A stretch of 64,000 nt of DNA from Viscum album (GCA_963277665.1 OY728165.1:1760834772-1760898771); one strand, 5' to 3'. Positions 10,761 to 25,255 are shown, numbered from the stretch's first letter. The notes: generated by a model not told the origin, from the letters alone. A program made the numbers and translations.

Positions 10761-13700
10761 AGTAATGTAAATACTCTATTAAGTATAATAAAGTAATGTT
10801 TATTATAGGTTACAGATGCATATTTTTAGTATAATCCTTTTCTACCGTTTTAATAAAAACAAATATTACAAAACATAACCCTATTTAATACTTTTGGGGT
10901 GTAAATAATATAAAATTAAAATGTATTTTTATGGTTGGAATTATTTTTTATTTCCATGAAATACATTAATTTCATTATACTATAAGAGGATATGGTTTTG
11001 GAATTGATTTACATAGGGCGAATAAAATTAAAAATGTTTTCACTGGCTTGATTCGATCATTACATAGTACTTGGAAATTGGCATTTCAATCCAACTAGCT
11101 TGTTATCCCCTTAGGATGTGATTTTGATATTTCACATTATCATTAAGAATATAAAAAATATTATCATGAATTTAAATATGTGATGAAAATTACTGGATAT
11201 AAGATAAATCCCATGAGTCTAATATTGAAATGAATGTATCACGATATTGAAATCATATAAAAGATTAAATAGTTTTCTCACTATAAATATTTATTTTCAT
11301 AATATACTTTTTTTTTATTTAAATGGATGGAACCCAAATAAATCCTGAAAAAATTAAATGTTTATGAAAAATTTGAGGAAACTGAGAAAATAAATGGGAT
11401 TACTAATGAATTTAATTATATTATGATAATTAATATCAATTTTTTATGAAATATGATTAAATACAAATACCTCAACCCACACTCAGACTCATCAATGAGG
11501 AGAATGAGTACTGGAAACCCTGGAATAATATAGGATTTTATAACTCTATAATAAAAATTAAGAAGGATACATGATGTAACATTATATAATGGATTAGGAA
11601 ATTTTTTATTTGTGGAAAATAAGAGAATGGATTTGTTTAATGAGAAGGAAAACAGACAATTATGATTGAAGAGAATACATTTCAACATAGGGATCTATTA
11701 AACGATCATTTTTATAAATGTGGGAACGTTTTTATAATATGACTCAATTATCACCTATAAAGGCTAAATCCAAGATATAGTAAGGAAAATTGTTAGAAAA
11801 TGGTTGATGTATTTATTTATTAGTATTCCATATTTACATTTTAGATGTACTTTTAAAAATGGTATATTATCTGTAAAAATAATGAACCGTCGTTGGATTG
11901 GGTTAATATTTAGAATCATATATGTATTTAAAAACATAATACATATGAATACCATAAAGTTTTATGAGTTTAAGATTAGTTATATGTTTAAATTCATAAA
12001 CACTCATTTTTTGGTATTATGTTATGGGAGTCTACAAATAATGTTGATACATTGGTAGATATTTTTGGATTCACAACAAATTAGTATAGTATATTTTTTA
12101 TTAAAAAACTTACTTAAAGAAATTTCCATTATATTTTTGGGAATAGTTTTAAAGGTATTTGTAAAAATTAGTTCTTATAAAATCATTGATGCTTAGTTAA
12201 TTAATTTGTATTACACATTCAGAATTTTATTATAATTTAACTAATATTTTTCTATAAAATAGACATAAAATATTAAAATTGAGAAATTATTTCATACAGA
12301 ATGGTTGTGGGGCCTGAACAAATAACTAAAAAGTGAAAATGGTGGTGTTCTTAACACATGATAATGTGATTGTATGGTTAAAATAGAATTATTTTTACAT
12401 AAATTATATTATATATATTCATTAATATTTATCAAATGTGTTAACTCTTGTGATATATATATTAATGTATTATGCTGTATAAATTTTTCTATCTATATGA
12501 TGATTAGAAAATATTTCGAGATACATGCAAGAACATGTACCAATTTCTGGTATTATATGATCCATTACAAGTTTATTTTAGTGCATTAGGAATAAAAATT
12601 TAATTTGTAGATATTTATTTCATGGAGGAATATATAAATTTAAAATTTATTGAAGAAAAAAATTTATGAATTTTTTTATATAATTTATAAATATAAAAAG
12701 TATGTATATTTCCTCATGTTCATTTTAAATATGGAAATGAAATTCCTTCACTTTTGAAAAAATGATCTTTAATGAGAATGTTTCCATGTTACCTACATAT
12801 TTGATGAATCATTTTGTATATTTATATCATAAAAAAATTAGTCATTCTTAGTACCATATCTTTAAATTTATCATGCACATTGTTTTGAACAATGATCCAG
12901 AAAAATATATATAATTAATTATTCATATCATTCATTCACATAACCTTAATTTACATGATTTTTCTGCCATATGGACTCCTATAATTTTGTATTATAGGTG
13001 ACTCTTATACAACACATTATCAATTATTATGATGATGTTTTGTTAACCATTTTTTGGATGTTGTTTTACAAAAAATGTATTTAAAACATAAAACCATTGA
13101 ATACTAAGATCAATATTAAATTTTGAGGAGTTAGATTTTTGTGGGGGTAGAATGTATCAGACCATAATATTAAAAGAAGAAAATTATGTTCTATATAATT
13201 TATAAAAAACCCAGAAATATGAAAACATAATATGAATCCAAGATAAAATATGGTATATTCCATTTATTATTAAATTTAACCAATTTTATATTTTATGATG
13301 CATGGAAACTATATTTTATAAAATCAAAACATTATATTAGAATATTATTATTTAGAATTATTACATTATAACCAGGCCACTAACATGGAGAGTATGAATT
13401 ATAATAAATAAATTATAAATACTATATAGTTAACATGTGTATTAAAAAAATTTCTATTTTTATATTTATTATAAATAATATATTAATTACTTACAAGAAA
13501 GAAATTTTTTTTGGAGATAATATAATTTTTAAAGTTCATTTAGTCATTATTTTCCCATATATTGTAAAATTAATTATTTCCGCTTTTTAAGGTTTATTTG
13601 AAAATATATATTTATTTTTCATATATAAATGTCAAAATTATATTTTAGTGAAATTTTAATAATTTTATGAATATATAATTTTTGGATTAATAGTGAAAAT

Positions 13701-16700
13701 ATTTAATTTTTTTAAATGGTTTTTCATATAAGTAATTTTAAATGATATACAATGTTTTTAAATGTTATTAAATTAATATTATTAAAATATTATTTAAATT
13801 TAACTAATTTACCTCATTTAATTCAATTTATAATTGAATTTATAAATCAAAAGTCTATATACATAGATGAATTTCACATTTTAACCCCACTTATTCATCA
13901 CGTCTATAGGTATTATTTTGAATTTTATCATACCAGATATGTCAATTGTATTTGAAAAAACATATTAAATTACTTTAATACATATTTTTAATATTATAAA
14001 TAATCTATAATTAATTTTTGACCATTACGAACAGTAATATCAGTAAAACGTAATTATCAAAATTATATTAAAAACATATTTACCGATGGATAAATTAAAA
14101 ATACAATGGTTAAAAATGACATATAACATTAAAAACGCCAAATTAATGGATATATTTCAAATTTATCACCTAGGAGGTTCAGTGATTTCCAATTATGGAT
14201 GATTTTGACATCATACCATTGTGTGTGTAATTTCTTATATTAAAAAATTAATTGTATGCTCTCTCCACAACTTATAAAATACACCCCTTCTACTACAATC
14301 TTTGCAACTCATAGTCCATATGGTTTTTCAATTACAAGCACAATGAACATTATAAATCCATTAAAAAATCATTTATCCCTTTGTTCATTAAAAAAATCTA
14401 TTTTGGATGTATTTTGGTGTGAAATTAAAGATGTTTTTTGATAAAGCGGAATCATTCTAAAATAATCATTTTTTATCTTCTTACATATCCTTACAATACT
14501 ATAAAAACAGTAGCATATAATAACCTTTATATCTATTATATATTTAAAATTTATTATGCTGAATTCATTACCGATATTCATCTGCTCTTCTATCAAATGG
14601 GATACTAAATTATATACCCCTTGTAGAGTGGACAACCTCCCCATTAACCGATGTAAGTCGTTTTCCATTCATGCATGTCACGATTTTATTAAATAAGGTA
14701 TTTAGTGATTATATATAATATTAAGGATATTATATTAAATATTTACTATAATACCACATATATCATATTACTTTCCATCGTTGAAAATATAATATATCCA
14801 ATCGTGGATGCGGTGAACTACCTCCTCATGAAGCATTGTCATTGATTTTTCACCGACTTATTACATGGGATTTGATAAGGGTAAATTTAATGAACATATG
14901 TGATATATATGATGTTATATTGATTCATGAAATTTGATATATCAACAACATCATTATCCTTTCATGTTATATGATAATTAGAACTTCACTGGTCTGTATA
15001 TACAAAATACAATATCCACAAAGTGATGTGATCCATTCATAATGTTAAAATTTCCATTATGATTCTTAAATTTCATATAATGTGGAAATTATATATAAAA
15101 CATTAATATAATTTTTCATATGGATGAATTATATAATATTATCTTGATTTATAACATTCATTATAAATTTGTAATAATAAAATATGAAAGTTATATCTCA
15201 AAAAAATTTAGTAATTAATGACAATTAAGGAAAAGGTTATATATAGTTATAAATTGATTATATAAGAAATTATTTACATTATTATGTATTTTTTATATAT
15301 TAATAACTTATTTATATTCACTATAGTGTAGATTCAATTGAATTTAATTTATTTGATGTTTGAGGTAAGGGATATCATCTTAATTTCCTTTCATTTAGGA
15401 ATATTGTAATTTTATAAATGTAATTTATTTTAGATGTATTATATTCTTCCCCATTGACAATTAATATCTTGATTTAATAAAAACAATTTTTTTTAACAAT
15501 CATGTGAAATTATTTCATCCAACATGATTAGACATGAAATCTTCGAAGTGGTAAATAATTTCATAACACAATTTCATTTTATTTGGTTAAATTACTTTTT
15601 TTAGTTTATATTATATAATGATGTGTATAATGATGTTTTATTATCTAATTTGTTTTACTTTCACATGATTTATGTGGATATAATTTTAATACACATACTC
15701 AAATCAATGATTAATTTTTAACAAAATGTTACGTTATTTATATGCGTATATATCACAATAATTTTTTAATCAGTACACATAATTGTTGTATTTAAATAAA
15801 ACTAAATAATATTCTCAATATATATTATTCCCAATTTATTTTATAAAAATTTATTTATAATATTTATTTCATTTAATATTACAATTTTACCAATCATTGG
15901 TAATTAAAAGGATATAAATTTATTATTATATTTATAAAAATTTAATTTTTTTCCTTGTCGGATAAAATATAGACTCTAGAAAGAATCAATGTTTTATAAA
16001 TTTAATTGAGTTTTTTTTAAAATTATCCAAATTATTTATTATTAATGTTTTTACCAATTTCATATTTTTAATAAATATTTTTAAATAAATCATTATATAA
16101 TTTGTAAAGGAATTCAAATTTTAATTTCATTAAAAATGTAAAAATAATATTTTATTTAACATATACAACTACTATAGAATTTCTCTCCTTATTAAAAATT
16201 CAATTTATTAATTTAATAATTTTAGTTTTCAAAAGTTATTTTCAATATAAATTATTTTAATATTATTTTATGCACTCCTAGTTTTAAAAATATTTTCATT
16301 TATAAAATAATGCTTCAAAAATTTATTTAATGATATTTTATGGTATTCTATTGTATTAATTGTAACAACACATTATTTATCTTAAACAATATTTGGGATA
16401 TATTTTATTTTTATCGTCATTATTATTTATAAGGATGATTTATCATATTGTAAAACCAAGGAATGTATTAGAATTCAATTTCATGATTAATTTTTGTACA
16501 CATCATCTTTTCATTTATATATTAACATAACTAGGGTCATTGAACAGTAAATTATATTAAAAATCAAAATTACATGCCATTATATTTTTATTTATCAAAG
16601 AATATATCATTTCTATATATAGCTTTTTACAAGGAATGCTATTTGATTGAATGGGGAAATATTAATAAATCTATATTTTTTTCACAAGGAAAATATTACT

Positions 16701-16939
16701 TGACAATGAATATTGATTCCTAAATTAGATCACTTTTTCTTTATATATGAAAACCATTTGATGATATGATATGGGAAATGAATGATTATTGGTAGACCCT
16801 CAATGTATCGGTAGTATTGTGATAGGATTTAGTTGACTGGACATAGTTAAAATATTTTCTAGTAATTACCTCACCATTTGTTTTTTACACTATTATGAAA
16901 GATCCTAATTGGAGTGGTTAATGATGTTTGAGATAACAA

Positions 16940-17600
16940 TTTCAAATAATAATAAATTTCCATAATAAGGTATTTTTTAAATTTTATTCATGATATTTTT
17001 ATACTGACATTATCTATTGATGCATTTTCATTCTATTTTTATCTATTAAATGGAATGTGTATTCAATTATTTACATTGTATTTTTGATTAATCTTAATTT
17101 AATCATGTTGATAAATATATTGATTAAAATGTAATTTGTGTTTAGTTATTTAACAGTCATTATTGATTATTTAAAAATTATACATCATAATTATGTTATT
17201 TAAAAGGAAATACTATTTAGTAATTAATAATTCCTTATTTGATTATACCTTATCTGTTCATGATTTCTATGTGGTTGAAATTTAATATGTTTTAGTAATT
17301 CAGCATTTTTTATTGATTATTATTTATATATTAATTGCAATAGTGTTATTTATACAGAATTTGTTTTCATATATTAACCATTCCATATATTTTATTTCTT
17401 ATTTATTTTTAATCATTTACTAATGACATCCCCAACATTACATAACTATTACTATGAATTTGAGGACACCTATATGAGTTTTCATTCCAAGTTATTTAAA
17501 AAGATTCTTATTAATGGTGTTAAATGAATTATTGAGTTAATAATTAATTCACCAATTTTTTTCCAGTTTTTATTAACATGTAATGAACGAATCATGCATG
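16940..17600 (+). repeat. Diverged duplicated block with ~76 bp tandem units, copy 2
   Basis: Units start near 17050, 17128, 17203, 17278 and 17357 and match the units of 10130-10460. The following GAGGACACC and ATGTAATGAACGA stretches match GAGGTCACC and ATGTAATGAATGA after copy 1, so homology extends beyond the tandem units. Confidence 0.45.
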
Positions 17601-20530
17601 TATCCAGTCTACCAAGACTAATAAACTATTTATTTCTTTTCTATGTGATTCCTTGTATCATATGTAATTGAATTTATATCGACAATAGTTGTATGTATTC
17701 TATTTTTTTACTATAAATAATTTTAATTTCAATGTTATATACATCAAATAATTAGAATATAGTAACTATGCATCATTTCTAAACTCCAAATAGCATCAAC
17801 CCAATACATGAAAACGTTTTTATTAAATAAATAAAGAAACTAATTTCAGAACTCAAGACCGAATAGACTCTAGAGTCTTATAAAATCATTAATGAAATTT
17901 AAATGTTATATAAAGAACACGAATGAAGATATAATATTGTTACATATAGAACTCAAAAAATCATTGATCGGGAAATTCAATTTCGAACTTGAACTATTTG
18001 AAACAAACACATAACTATAAATTTCCAATTAATATCATCAACTTTTTTCTAATAAAAAAATCATTAATTTAGTCAATTTTTTTAGAAACATTTATATCCA
18101 ATTGGTAGATCAATATCCATCATCAGATATATCTGTAATGCGAGAATGAGTATATCTCATTATCTAACCAAGATTCATTAGCTACAAAATACTCCGGACT
18201 AATCCTTGAGAATCACATTTTAATAAAAACTAGAATCTAAATTAATTTTCGCCACAATAGGATACATAATTATTTATGATTAATAAAAAAGTGAAATCAT
18301 TGAATGCATGAAAAATACAAACCAAAAATTATGGTATTATGTGAATGAGTTCACTACTAATAATAAAATCAATTTCTAAATGGAATCAATCTATATCTGA
18401 TTTATGAGGATGGAAATATTTTTTTTTCGTTGATACATAATCTAATTAATTTTAGAAATGTTCCAATTTGTCCTTAATAAAGTGGTCGTTAATGTTAATA
18501 TACTTTAATTTTTAATGTTTTACGATATTCTTTAATAATATATTTCCAAATTTTTTTAACTAATCATTAGTGGGAAAAAAATATATAGCCTTAAGTATTA
18601 TATGTATGACATAATAAATATCATTTGGGTTATGAAATATTTGGCTCTCAGATATTCACCATTTTTAATAACTATTATATAATTTATCTTCGTGGAGTTC
18701 TATGTAATACATATTACTCCAATAATTAACATATACACACACACTTTTAATCTCTTATATATCGGACTACGTAAATAATATAGTAACCATAAATATGAAT
18801 TTTTATTTTATTTTCATATTACAGACCATAATTTTGAGTCCATTTAATAAATATTTTGATTAATTTCATAGCATCCTTATTTTAATCATTTTTATTTTTT
18901 AGAATCATTCTCATATTTGTACAACAAATATGATATAATATATATAAATTATAAATGAATGTCATATATTAATAATAATTATAAATTTTTATTGATTGAT
19001 ACATCCTCCTTTTTCATCAATTGATATATTATCATTAAATTATAGAGTATTAGAGTCTTCTATCAATTAATCTATTCTAACATTTTTTAGTATGTTATGA
19101 ACATACTTCACTTCTGATAAATAAATGAAAATTTTATATTTATAACTTAAAGAGACTCAAAAAGATCAACTCAATAATTATTAAATTATTGATGTGTTTC
19201 CAACATCAGGAAACAATGTCCTCAAATGTTTCTTCAATGTTTCATTAGAAAATTCTATCATTGACCTATAAAATTATAACAATACATTTTTTTATCTCCA
19301 TTGACAGAAATATTAGTGTATATCCTTTATTTGGTGAATTAAAATCTCTTTATTAAATTGGTATTATCATAATATAATTATCATGGAACATGATTACAGT
19401 ATATAATTAATTTTTAAAAGTATTATGAATAGAAAATACATTTTATGGTTAAACACATTCATTTATTAAATGTAGGCCTGTTGCTAATGTTTAAAATTTA
19501 AAAATTATTAATTTATGTTCATTTGGAAGAATTTATAATATCCATATAATCCCTTTTTTTATTTTCAAAAAAAATATTCTTGAGCTATTAATTAGAATCA
19601 TATACGGATTCATGAAAACCAAAAACCATTAAAAAAATACAAGACAATGAAAATTCCAGCACAAAAACAAATGATTGGGATATAGATCAGTTTAGCTGTT
19701 TGGTTGATAAACCTAATCTAAAAATATGGTTTTATTCAATCCATTATTTAATCTAAAAACATGGGAAAACCTCACATTCCACATCACCCATTCTAGGTTA
19801 CCATCACTGAACACCAAACAAGGTATCATCTAATGTAAAAAATAAATCTAGATATAAAAACATCACAAAAAGAAAAATTCATGAACTAAAAACCACCCAA
19901 TAATGTTTTTCTGCTCAATTATTATTTATTATTGAATGAAATACTATAAATCTATTATTCCTTCTTTTTTCATCATATAAATACTACAAAATCACATATA
20001 TGACGCCAAGAGAGAATCATATATCATTAAAACAACTGTATGACCCCCACATGAATAAAATACATATCATAAATAACAATATAATCATACATGATCCATT
20101 ATATTCTACAAAACACAACTATAAACACTTAATGAACAACATATCCAAAAAAATTAATCACCTACATAATAGACCCCAACACAATCATTCATTCATATAA
20201 AGAAATGTATTCTATCGAATTAGAAATCTCTAGAACAATGATGTTGAAATATTTCCACATTGGGATAGAATAATGGATATAGATATATCACTATTTAATT
20301 GACCCACCAGTGACAAAACATGAAACACTACTATAAGATATAATATTTTCAGTCCTGAATTTGTAATGAAAAGTCCTTATAATAATGAAACTATAGATAA
20401 TTTCATAATGTGATAATAATAAAATACGAAAGGGTGAAAAACAATAGTTAATTTTAGAATAATAGTTATATGTGTGGCATGAATATATCCACAAGAATAA
20501 AAGATGAAGGACTAGGGAATGATAGAAATT

Positions 20531-20554
20531 AAGTATACCACATGTGGTATACTT
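20531..20554. other. Perfect 24 bp palindrome
   Basis: The arm AAGTATACCACA is followed without a gap by its exact reverse complement. Flanking bases do not extend the symmetry. No gene lies beside it. Confidence 0.8.
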
Positions 20555-21474
20555 GGAGAAAACCCTTGAACTCATGAAAAATGAAAGCTCTTAGTGGGGG
20601 ACAATGTAAATCAGTGATTTTAATATCATTAATCACATATCAAAATAATGTTTTGGATCATTTTATTCCAGGATAAAATAAAAAATTATACTCAAAATTG
20701 ATGTATTTAGGATTATAGACTCTCTTATAAAAAAGAGGATAATTTGTTCACAGTATTAAAAATTTATAATTTTATTTACTAAATAAAACCAAATATCATC
20801 CATATGGTGTTATTTTTTGTACAGTTATGCAATTATCAAATTTCATTATTCATTATTTACTTATTATATTATTCTAATATGACTATGTAATCTCTATGTT
20901 ACAAATCATCTTTAATAATCACTGGTTAATATATGTAAATATTGGTTGGAATGTTATGTATTACTTTAACTACCTATTTTTTAATCATCTAATCGCTCAC
21001 TCTGATGTTTTTTGGACTTCTACATGCCTCTTAATGTTTTTTAATATAGTTACTAAATATATGGAAAATTTTTTATGACTAGATATTTCATAATTGATAT
21101 TATGATGATTCAAATATTTTTTTCATCCAAAATACTTCTATATATTACAAAACATTATCCATGATATTCCTAAACTACACCGACTATAGTATGTGATATT
21201 TATTAAGTATTATTATATTTCTATATAAGTACATAAAAATTATCCATTATTTTTGAAAAATTATTTTTGTAATTATAAAAAATCTTTCATCTGGGTGGGT
21301 ATATAAGAAATATACAATAATTTTATATATCATCAATCATTAACATATTATATCCAAATATTTTTCTATAAGTGATTACAAAAACCTTCAAACATCACAA
21401 GCGTGTACTCTTGGAAGACCAAATCACATATTGAATTTGGATCATATAAATACACTTTCATAAAAATTACATAT

Positions 21475-21856
21475 TTTCACAACATACCATCACCAAGATG
21501 AGGGAAGGAACAAAAAACATTTCGACCATTCATTCTTCATGTTGAAGGAGATATAATTCCCCCTGAGTCCCACCTTCAGTAGGTGCTGGAGTGATGACCA
21601 ACACCACAGGTATAGAATCTCACATGAAATTGAAGGAATTACCCTTTTTATACAACATGATCTGGAGTTAAGATGTTAAATCATAAACATCTCCAAACGT
21701 TGAAACTAAAAATAAAACCACATTCCATTCCCATATGCATGTCCAAAATGAACTGATACTAAGTACAATAAAAATATCCAAGGATGGTACCAAAAACATA
21801 TGATATGAAAACACTCGATACCTGTGATAGTATGGTCCCACGTTGTCCTCGAAGCC
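21475..21856 (-). repeat. Left (3') LTR of element B, first segment
   Basis: This segment aligns with 40317-40700, the matching end of element B's right LTR. Shared blocks include ATTACCCTTTTTATA (near 21640 and 40482), the ATTCCATTCCCATATG block, and GATAGTA.GGTCCCAC. It stops abruptly at the AAGCC target site of element C and resumes at 32483. The outer edge at 21475 is inferred from the alignment. The preceding CATAT (21470-21474) equals the five bases after the right LTR (43415-43419), a possible target duplication. Confidence 0.7.
21852..21856. repeat. Target site duplication of element C, left copy (AAGCC)
   Basis: AAGCC directly precedes the left LTR and is repeated exactly at 32478-32482 after the right LTR. 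Five bases is the normal Ty3/gypsy duplication length. Confidence 0.9.
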
Positions 21857-23683
21857 TGTAACAGCCCAAGATTTTATGAAAAATATTCTTTTTAATTTTA
21901 TTAATGTCTTGTGTTGTACGCTACACCAAAAGGAGCTTGCACAACACGCATCCTTGACTTGCCTTGCATTACACGCAATCGCAACCTTCCTCGATAGTGT
22001 GTGTAGTACGCAATAACGAGTTTCACTAAACAGAGATATGCTATTAAAACTAGCCGTTATGAATAGTAATAACCACTTTTTGAAATATTGTAAATTTTAT
22101 TTTTCAAAATGGATTTCATTTTTGGATTCGGAGTATCGAATTTAGCCTAAGGTGAAATTTTGGTACATTTCGGATAACTTTCATATTCTGATGAATAGTG
22201 AAAATTACTAAATTATAATTAAAAACAACTTTTTAATCGAAATAATTAATAGTGATAAATTATTAATTTGAGTGGTTTTAAAGTATATTTTGAATATATT
22301 TTTACAATTTAATACAATGTTGGTCATTGGACGTAATTTCACATTTAAACCTGACATAAACAAGTGTCAATCTTTTGATAGATATTGTTTCGTAAAAACA
22401 CGCTATTTGTTTTAATAGCGGGATTTAATTATAAAATTAATTAATTCAACTTCTATGTTATGAATTTGGTAAAATAGACTTCATTTTTGAATTCGGAATA
22501 TGAAATATAGCCTAGGATGAAATTTTGGAAGTTTTCTGAAAACTTTCAATTTTTGATGAATAGTGAAACCACTAAGTGGTAGGTTAAAAACTGAATTTTG
22601 CATAAAACATAATTTTACCACTTCTGTGAATGGAATTTCGAAAATCCGAGAGACACGGTTAATATCAAGGACTAAAATGTGGTTCAATGAGATGAAAATA
22701 ATTTTTGGTGAATAGTAACTTTTTACTTTTTTTACCGCGGTTAATAGTAAATAGGTTAACTAAGGGTAAATATGATATTACTATTACCCTAACACATGTC
22801 CTAATTCTATTGGACAAGTGTAATTCGACCAAAAACAAACTTAGGAATAAAATATGACCATTTAGGCCCACTTGGATTAGATTAGGACATTTATTATGAA
22901 TTTATTTAAAGAAGGGTTAAAATAGTTAAAATCAAAGTTTAATAAGTAAATCATTTTCAATATGGGGTTATACATAAGATAAATTCGATTGTAAATATTC
23001 ATTAGAAAGCTAAAAAGATTTCCTACATGATGGTATTTTATTTGTAATTTTTAGAGATCAAATAATTTAATTTATTTATGACACAACGATGATGCAGTAA
23101 TTATCTTATTAATGAAATATTGACATAATTGATGTTATAAACACCAAAATAAATGTAATTTGAGATTTTTTATGAATTCCACTAATTTTATAGGTTACTA
23201 TGATATATTAATGTTGATATAATCAACTTGGTTAGAACATATAATTCTGTTATGACTTTCACAAAAATCATATATCAAATAGTGTCAAAATTGACACAAA
23301 ATAGTTTTTAAATCAAATATTATATTATTAATTGTTATTTTATTCCTAAAAATCTAAGGATCGGCCAAATGACTTAGATAAGGATATATATATTAATAAT
23401 AAACAATTTGTGGTTCTTTTGGCATGTTATAGTAAGTTTATTAACCATATAGTGAAAGAAAACAAAAAGACACGGTAAAAGTTAAATTATTTAACTTAGA
23501 GTTAAATCTAATTGATAAGGTTTAAAATAATATCCAAACATGTCTAAATTTGATTGGTTGATGAGATTACAACCCTATATCATCTAATCTTCGAATATGA
23601 GTCATTTTTGGAGGTTTTTAAGTGGGGTTAGATTTATTATAAATTAATATTTTTAAGAATTCCTAAGGTGCCCCTCTCCTCCC

Positions 23684-23692
23684 TTATAAAAG
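23684..23692 (+). promoter_or_regulatory. TATA box of element C 5' LTR
   Basis: TTATAAAAG lies between C-rich flanks and is followed by a CT-rich stretch typical of plant initiation regions. The same sequence is present in the 3' LTR at 30321-30329. Confidence 0.75.
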
Positions 23693-24028
23693 GGCACCTC
23701 CTCCCCCTCCTCCTCACACCAATTTTGAGCACTCAAGCTCGGCCAACCCCTGCCATTTTCTCCTCTTCACTTTCCTAGAATAATCCTAGAGGTTCTGGTC
23801 TTCTCCAAAGACCAATCTTAGTTCCTTAAGTGGAGGATTCAAAGAGGCGTTCCAAAGAAGAGGTAATATCCATTACCGATCTTTTCAATTTCTTTCTTCT
23901 TCAACTTCTTTTTCTTTAGTTGTTTCATGATAAAGTAATAACATCAGTATTACTTACATACTGATATGTTATTATAAATATGAAACAACCCTAATTCACC
24001 TTCTATCCATCCTACGGAAAAATGAAAT

Positions 24029-24073
24029 CACCGCGCGTGCGTACGTACGGAATACCGTCTTCACGCCGTGGTG
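24029..24073 (+). other. CGTACGTACGG nested hairpin 1 (element C 5' LTR)
   Basis: The outer arms CACCGCGCGTG / CACGCCGTGGTG pair with small bulges. They enclose CGTACGTACGG-AATA-CCGT with inner stem ACGG/CCGT. A second copy starts 187 bases on. The 3' LTR copy is at 30666-30710. Confidence 0.65.
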
Positions 24074-24215
24074 TAATCTATTTTCCACCATCACCTTACA
24101 AGGATGGGTATAATGGTGTAATGAGTAACTACATATGATTATTATGAATTAATATTGATACTGAAATAATATATATATATACTCCAATACAATTCCACGA
24201 TCATAGGAACGATAT

Positions 24216-24260
24216 CATCACTCGTGCGTACGTACGGAATACCGTCTCCACGATGTGATG
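24216..24260 (+). other. CGTACGTACGG nested hairpin 2 (element C 5' LTR)
   Basis: The outer arms CATCACTCGTG / CACGATGTGATG pair fully apart from one bulged A. The core CGTACGTACGGAATACCGT is identical to hairpin 1 while both arms changed together. The 3' LTR copy is at 30853-30897. Confidence 0.7.
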
Positions 24261-25255
24261 CGACTCGTTCTACATGATCTTCATTTCATAATGATTATAT
24301 AAATGAATTGAATGAATGAATATGGTATATACTACACTAATACCATTCTGGAAATGAATTATCTATAACCTAAAGATAAGAATAAGAATTTATTCGACAA
24401 AACACGCATAAGAACAAAAAGTTATAAAGACCCGAGTAACAAGTAACAATGAAATATTACTAACAAGAAGCTAATAATATGACCATATATGATATCATAT
24501 CAATATGTATGATTCTGGAATAAGTCAATAACATTATTTAAACCATTATACAGGAGCTTCGGACACGTACAAAGCTAATCGGACCTAAGGTAAGGGAAAT
24601 ATCACAATCTCATTTTTATTCGAGATTGTTTATTCGTAAGTATTTACTGGGGTGTATTTTATCATCCACATCCATGTTTCATCAATATGTAAATCCACCT
24701 ACAATTGTTTAAATCCATTTTTACCCTTCGGTGAGTTTTTAGTAAAAGAAATAAAAGGAATCTTTTGTCGTTTTTCGTACGAGGTACTTTTTGACTTTTC
24801 CGAGAAAAGTACGAAGAATGTTTTTTTTAACTTATACGGCATGAATAGATTTTTAAAACATTATTTCCAAGAAGCTTCCTTTACAAGTTCTCAAGTTTAT
24901 TTTTAATCAAATTCTTTTATTTTAAAGTTATATGACATGTTATGAAAGGAAAAATGTTTTTGAAGAAGAAAGGATATTTTCCTCAAGAATGGAGTTCAAG
25001 TGTTTTATCAAAATTATTTTCCATCTAAGATAATAAAGGGTTCTGTTTTTATCCCTATTATTACATTGATTTGATCATGCTGTGATGGAATTATTTTTAT
25101 GAATTCCTTTATCTTATATGAATTGATTTATGATGTCATGATGTTTCAAGAATCCCATTTTTGTTACATGTGTTATGCGATGATGTATGTTTTATGATTA
25201 TGTGGCACACATAAGAAAGGATTCATTAAGAGATGGGTGGGACCTATATCTCCCT

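Larger units (their letters stand above)
8344..21469. other. AT-rich gene-free region
   Basis: About 13 kb of very AT-rich DNA with long A and T runs. I see no reading frame with recognisable protein motifs, no RNA gene and no clear intact transposon. It holds the diverged duplication at 10050-10760 and 16940-17600 and a perfect palindrome at 20531-20554. It is probably decayed repeat DNA that served as target for elements A and B. Confidence 0.7.

Noticed and set aside
14369..14668. 99-codon minus-strand frame with a protein-like first third (LMGRLSTLQGVYNLVSHLIEEQ)
   Set aside because: The rest is AT-driven I/K/Y/F-rich translation, I recognise no family, and there is no second copy or context to support it. 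Possibly a fossil fragment, more likely chance.
20000..20200. 66-codon plus-strand frame rich in N, H and I
   Set aside because: Low-complexity translation in AT-rich DNA, with no support of any kind.
22481..22871. Pairs of short frames conserved at 22481-22871 and 29118-29508
   Set aside because: They are identical only because the element C LTRs are recent duplicates. Composition is that of AT-rich U3 and the frames run antisense to the element.
24029..24260. Hammerhead ribozymes, as found in plant retrozymes
   Set aside because: The CTGANGA and GAAA core segments are absent from the hairpins, and no conserved cleavage triplet is placed correctly.
24652..24906. 84-codon plus-strand frame repeated at 31289-31543
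   Set aside because: Lies in the AT-rich U5 of element C. Conserved by LTR duplication, with no motif and no GC contrast, unlike the U3 ORF of element D.
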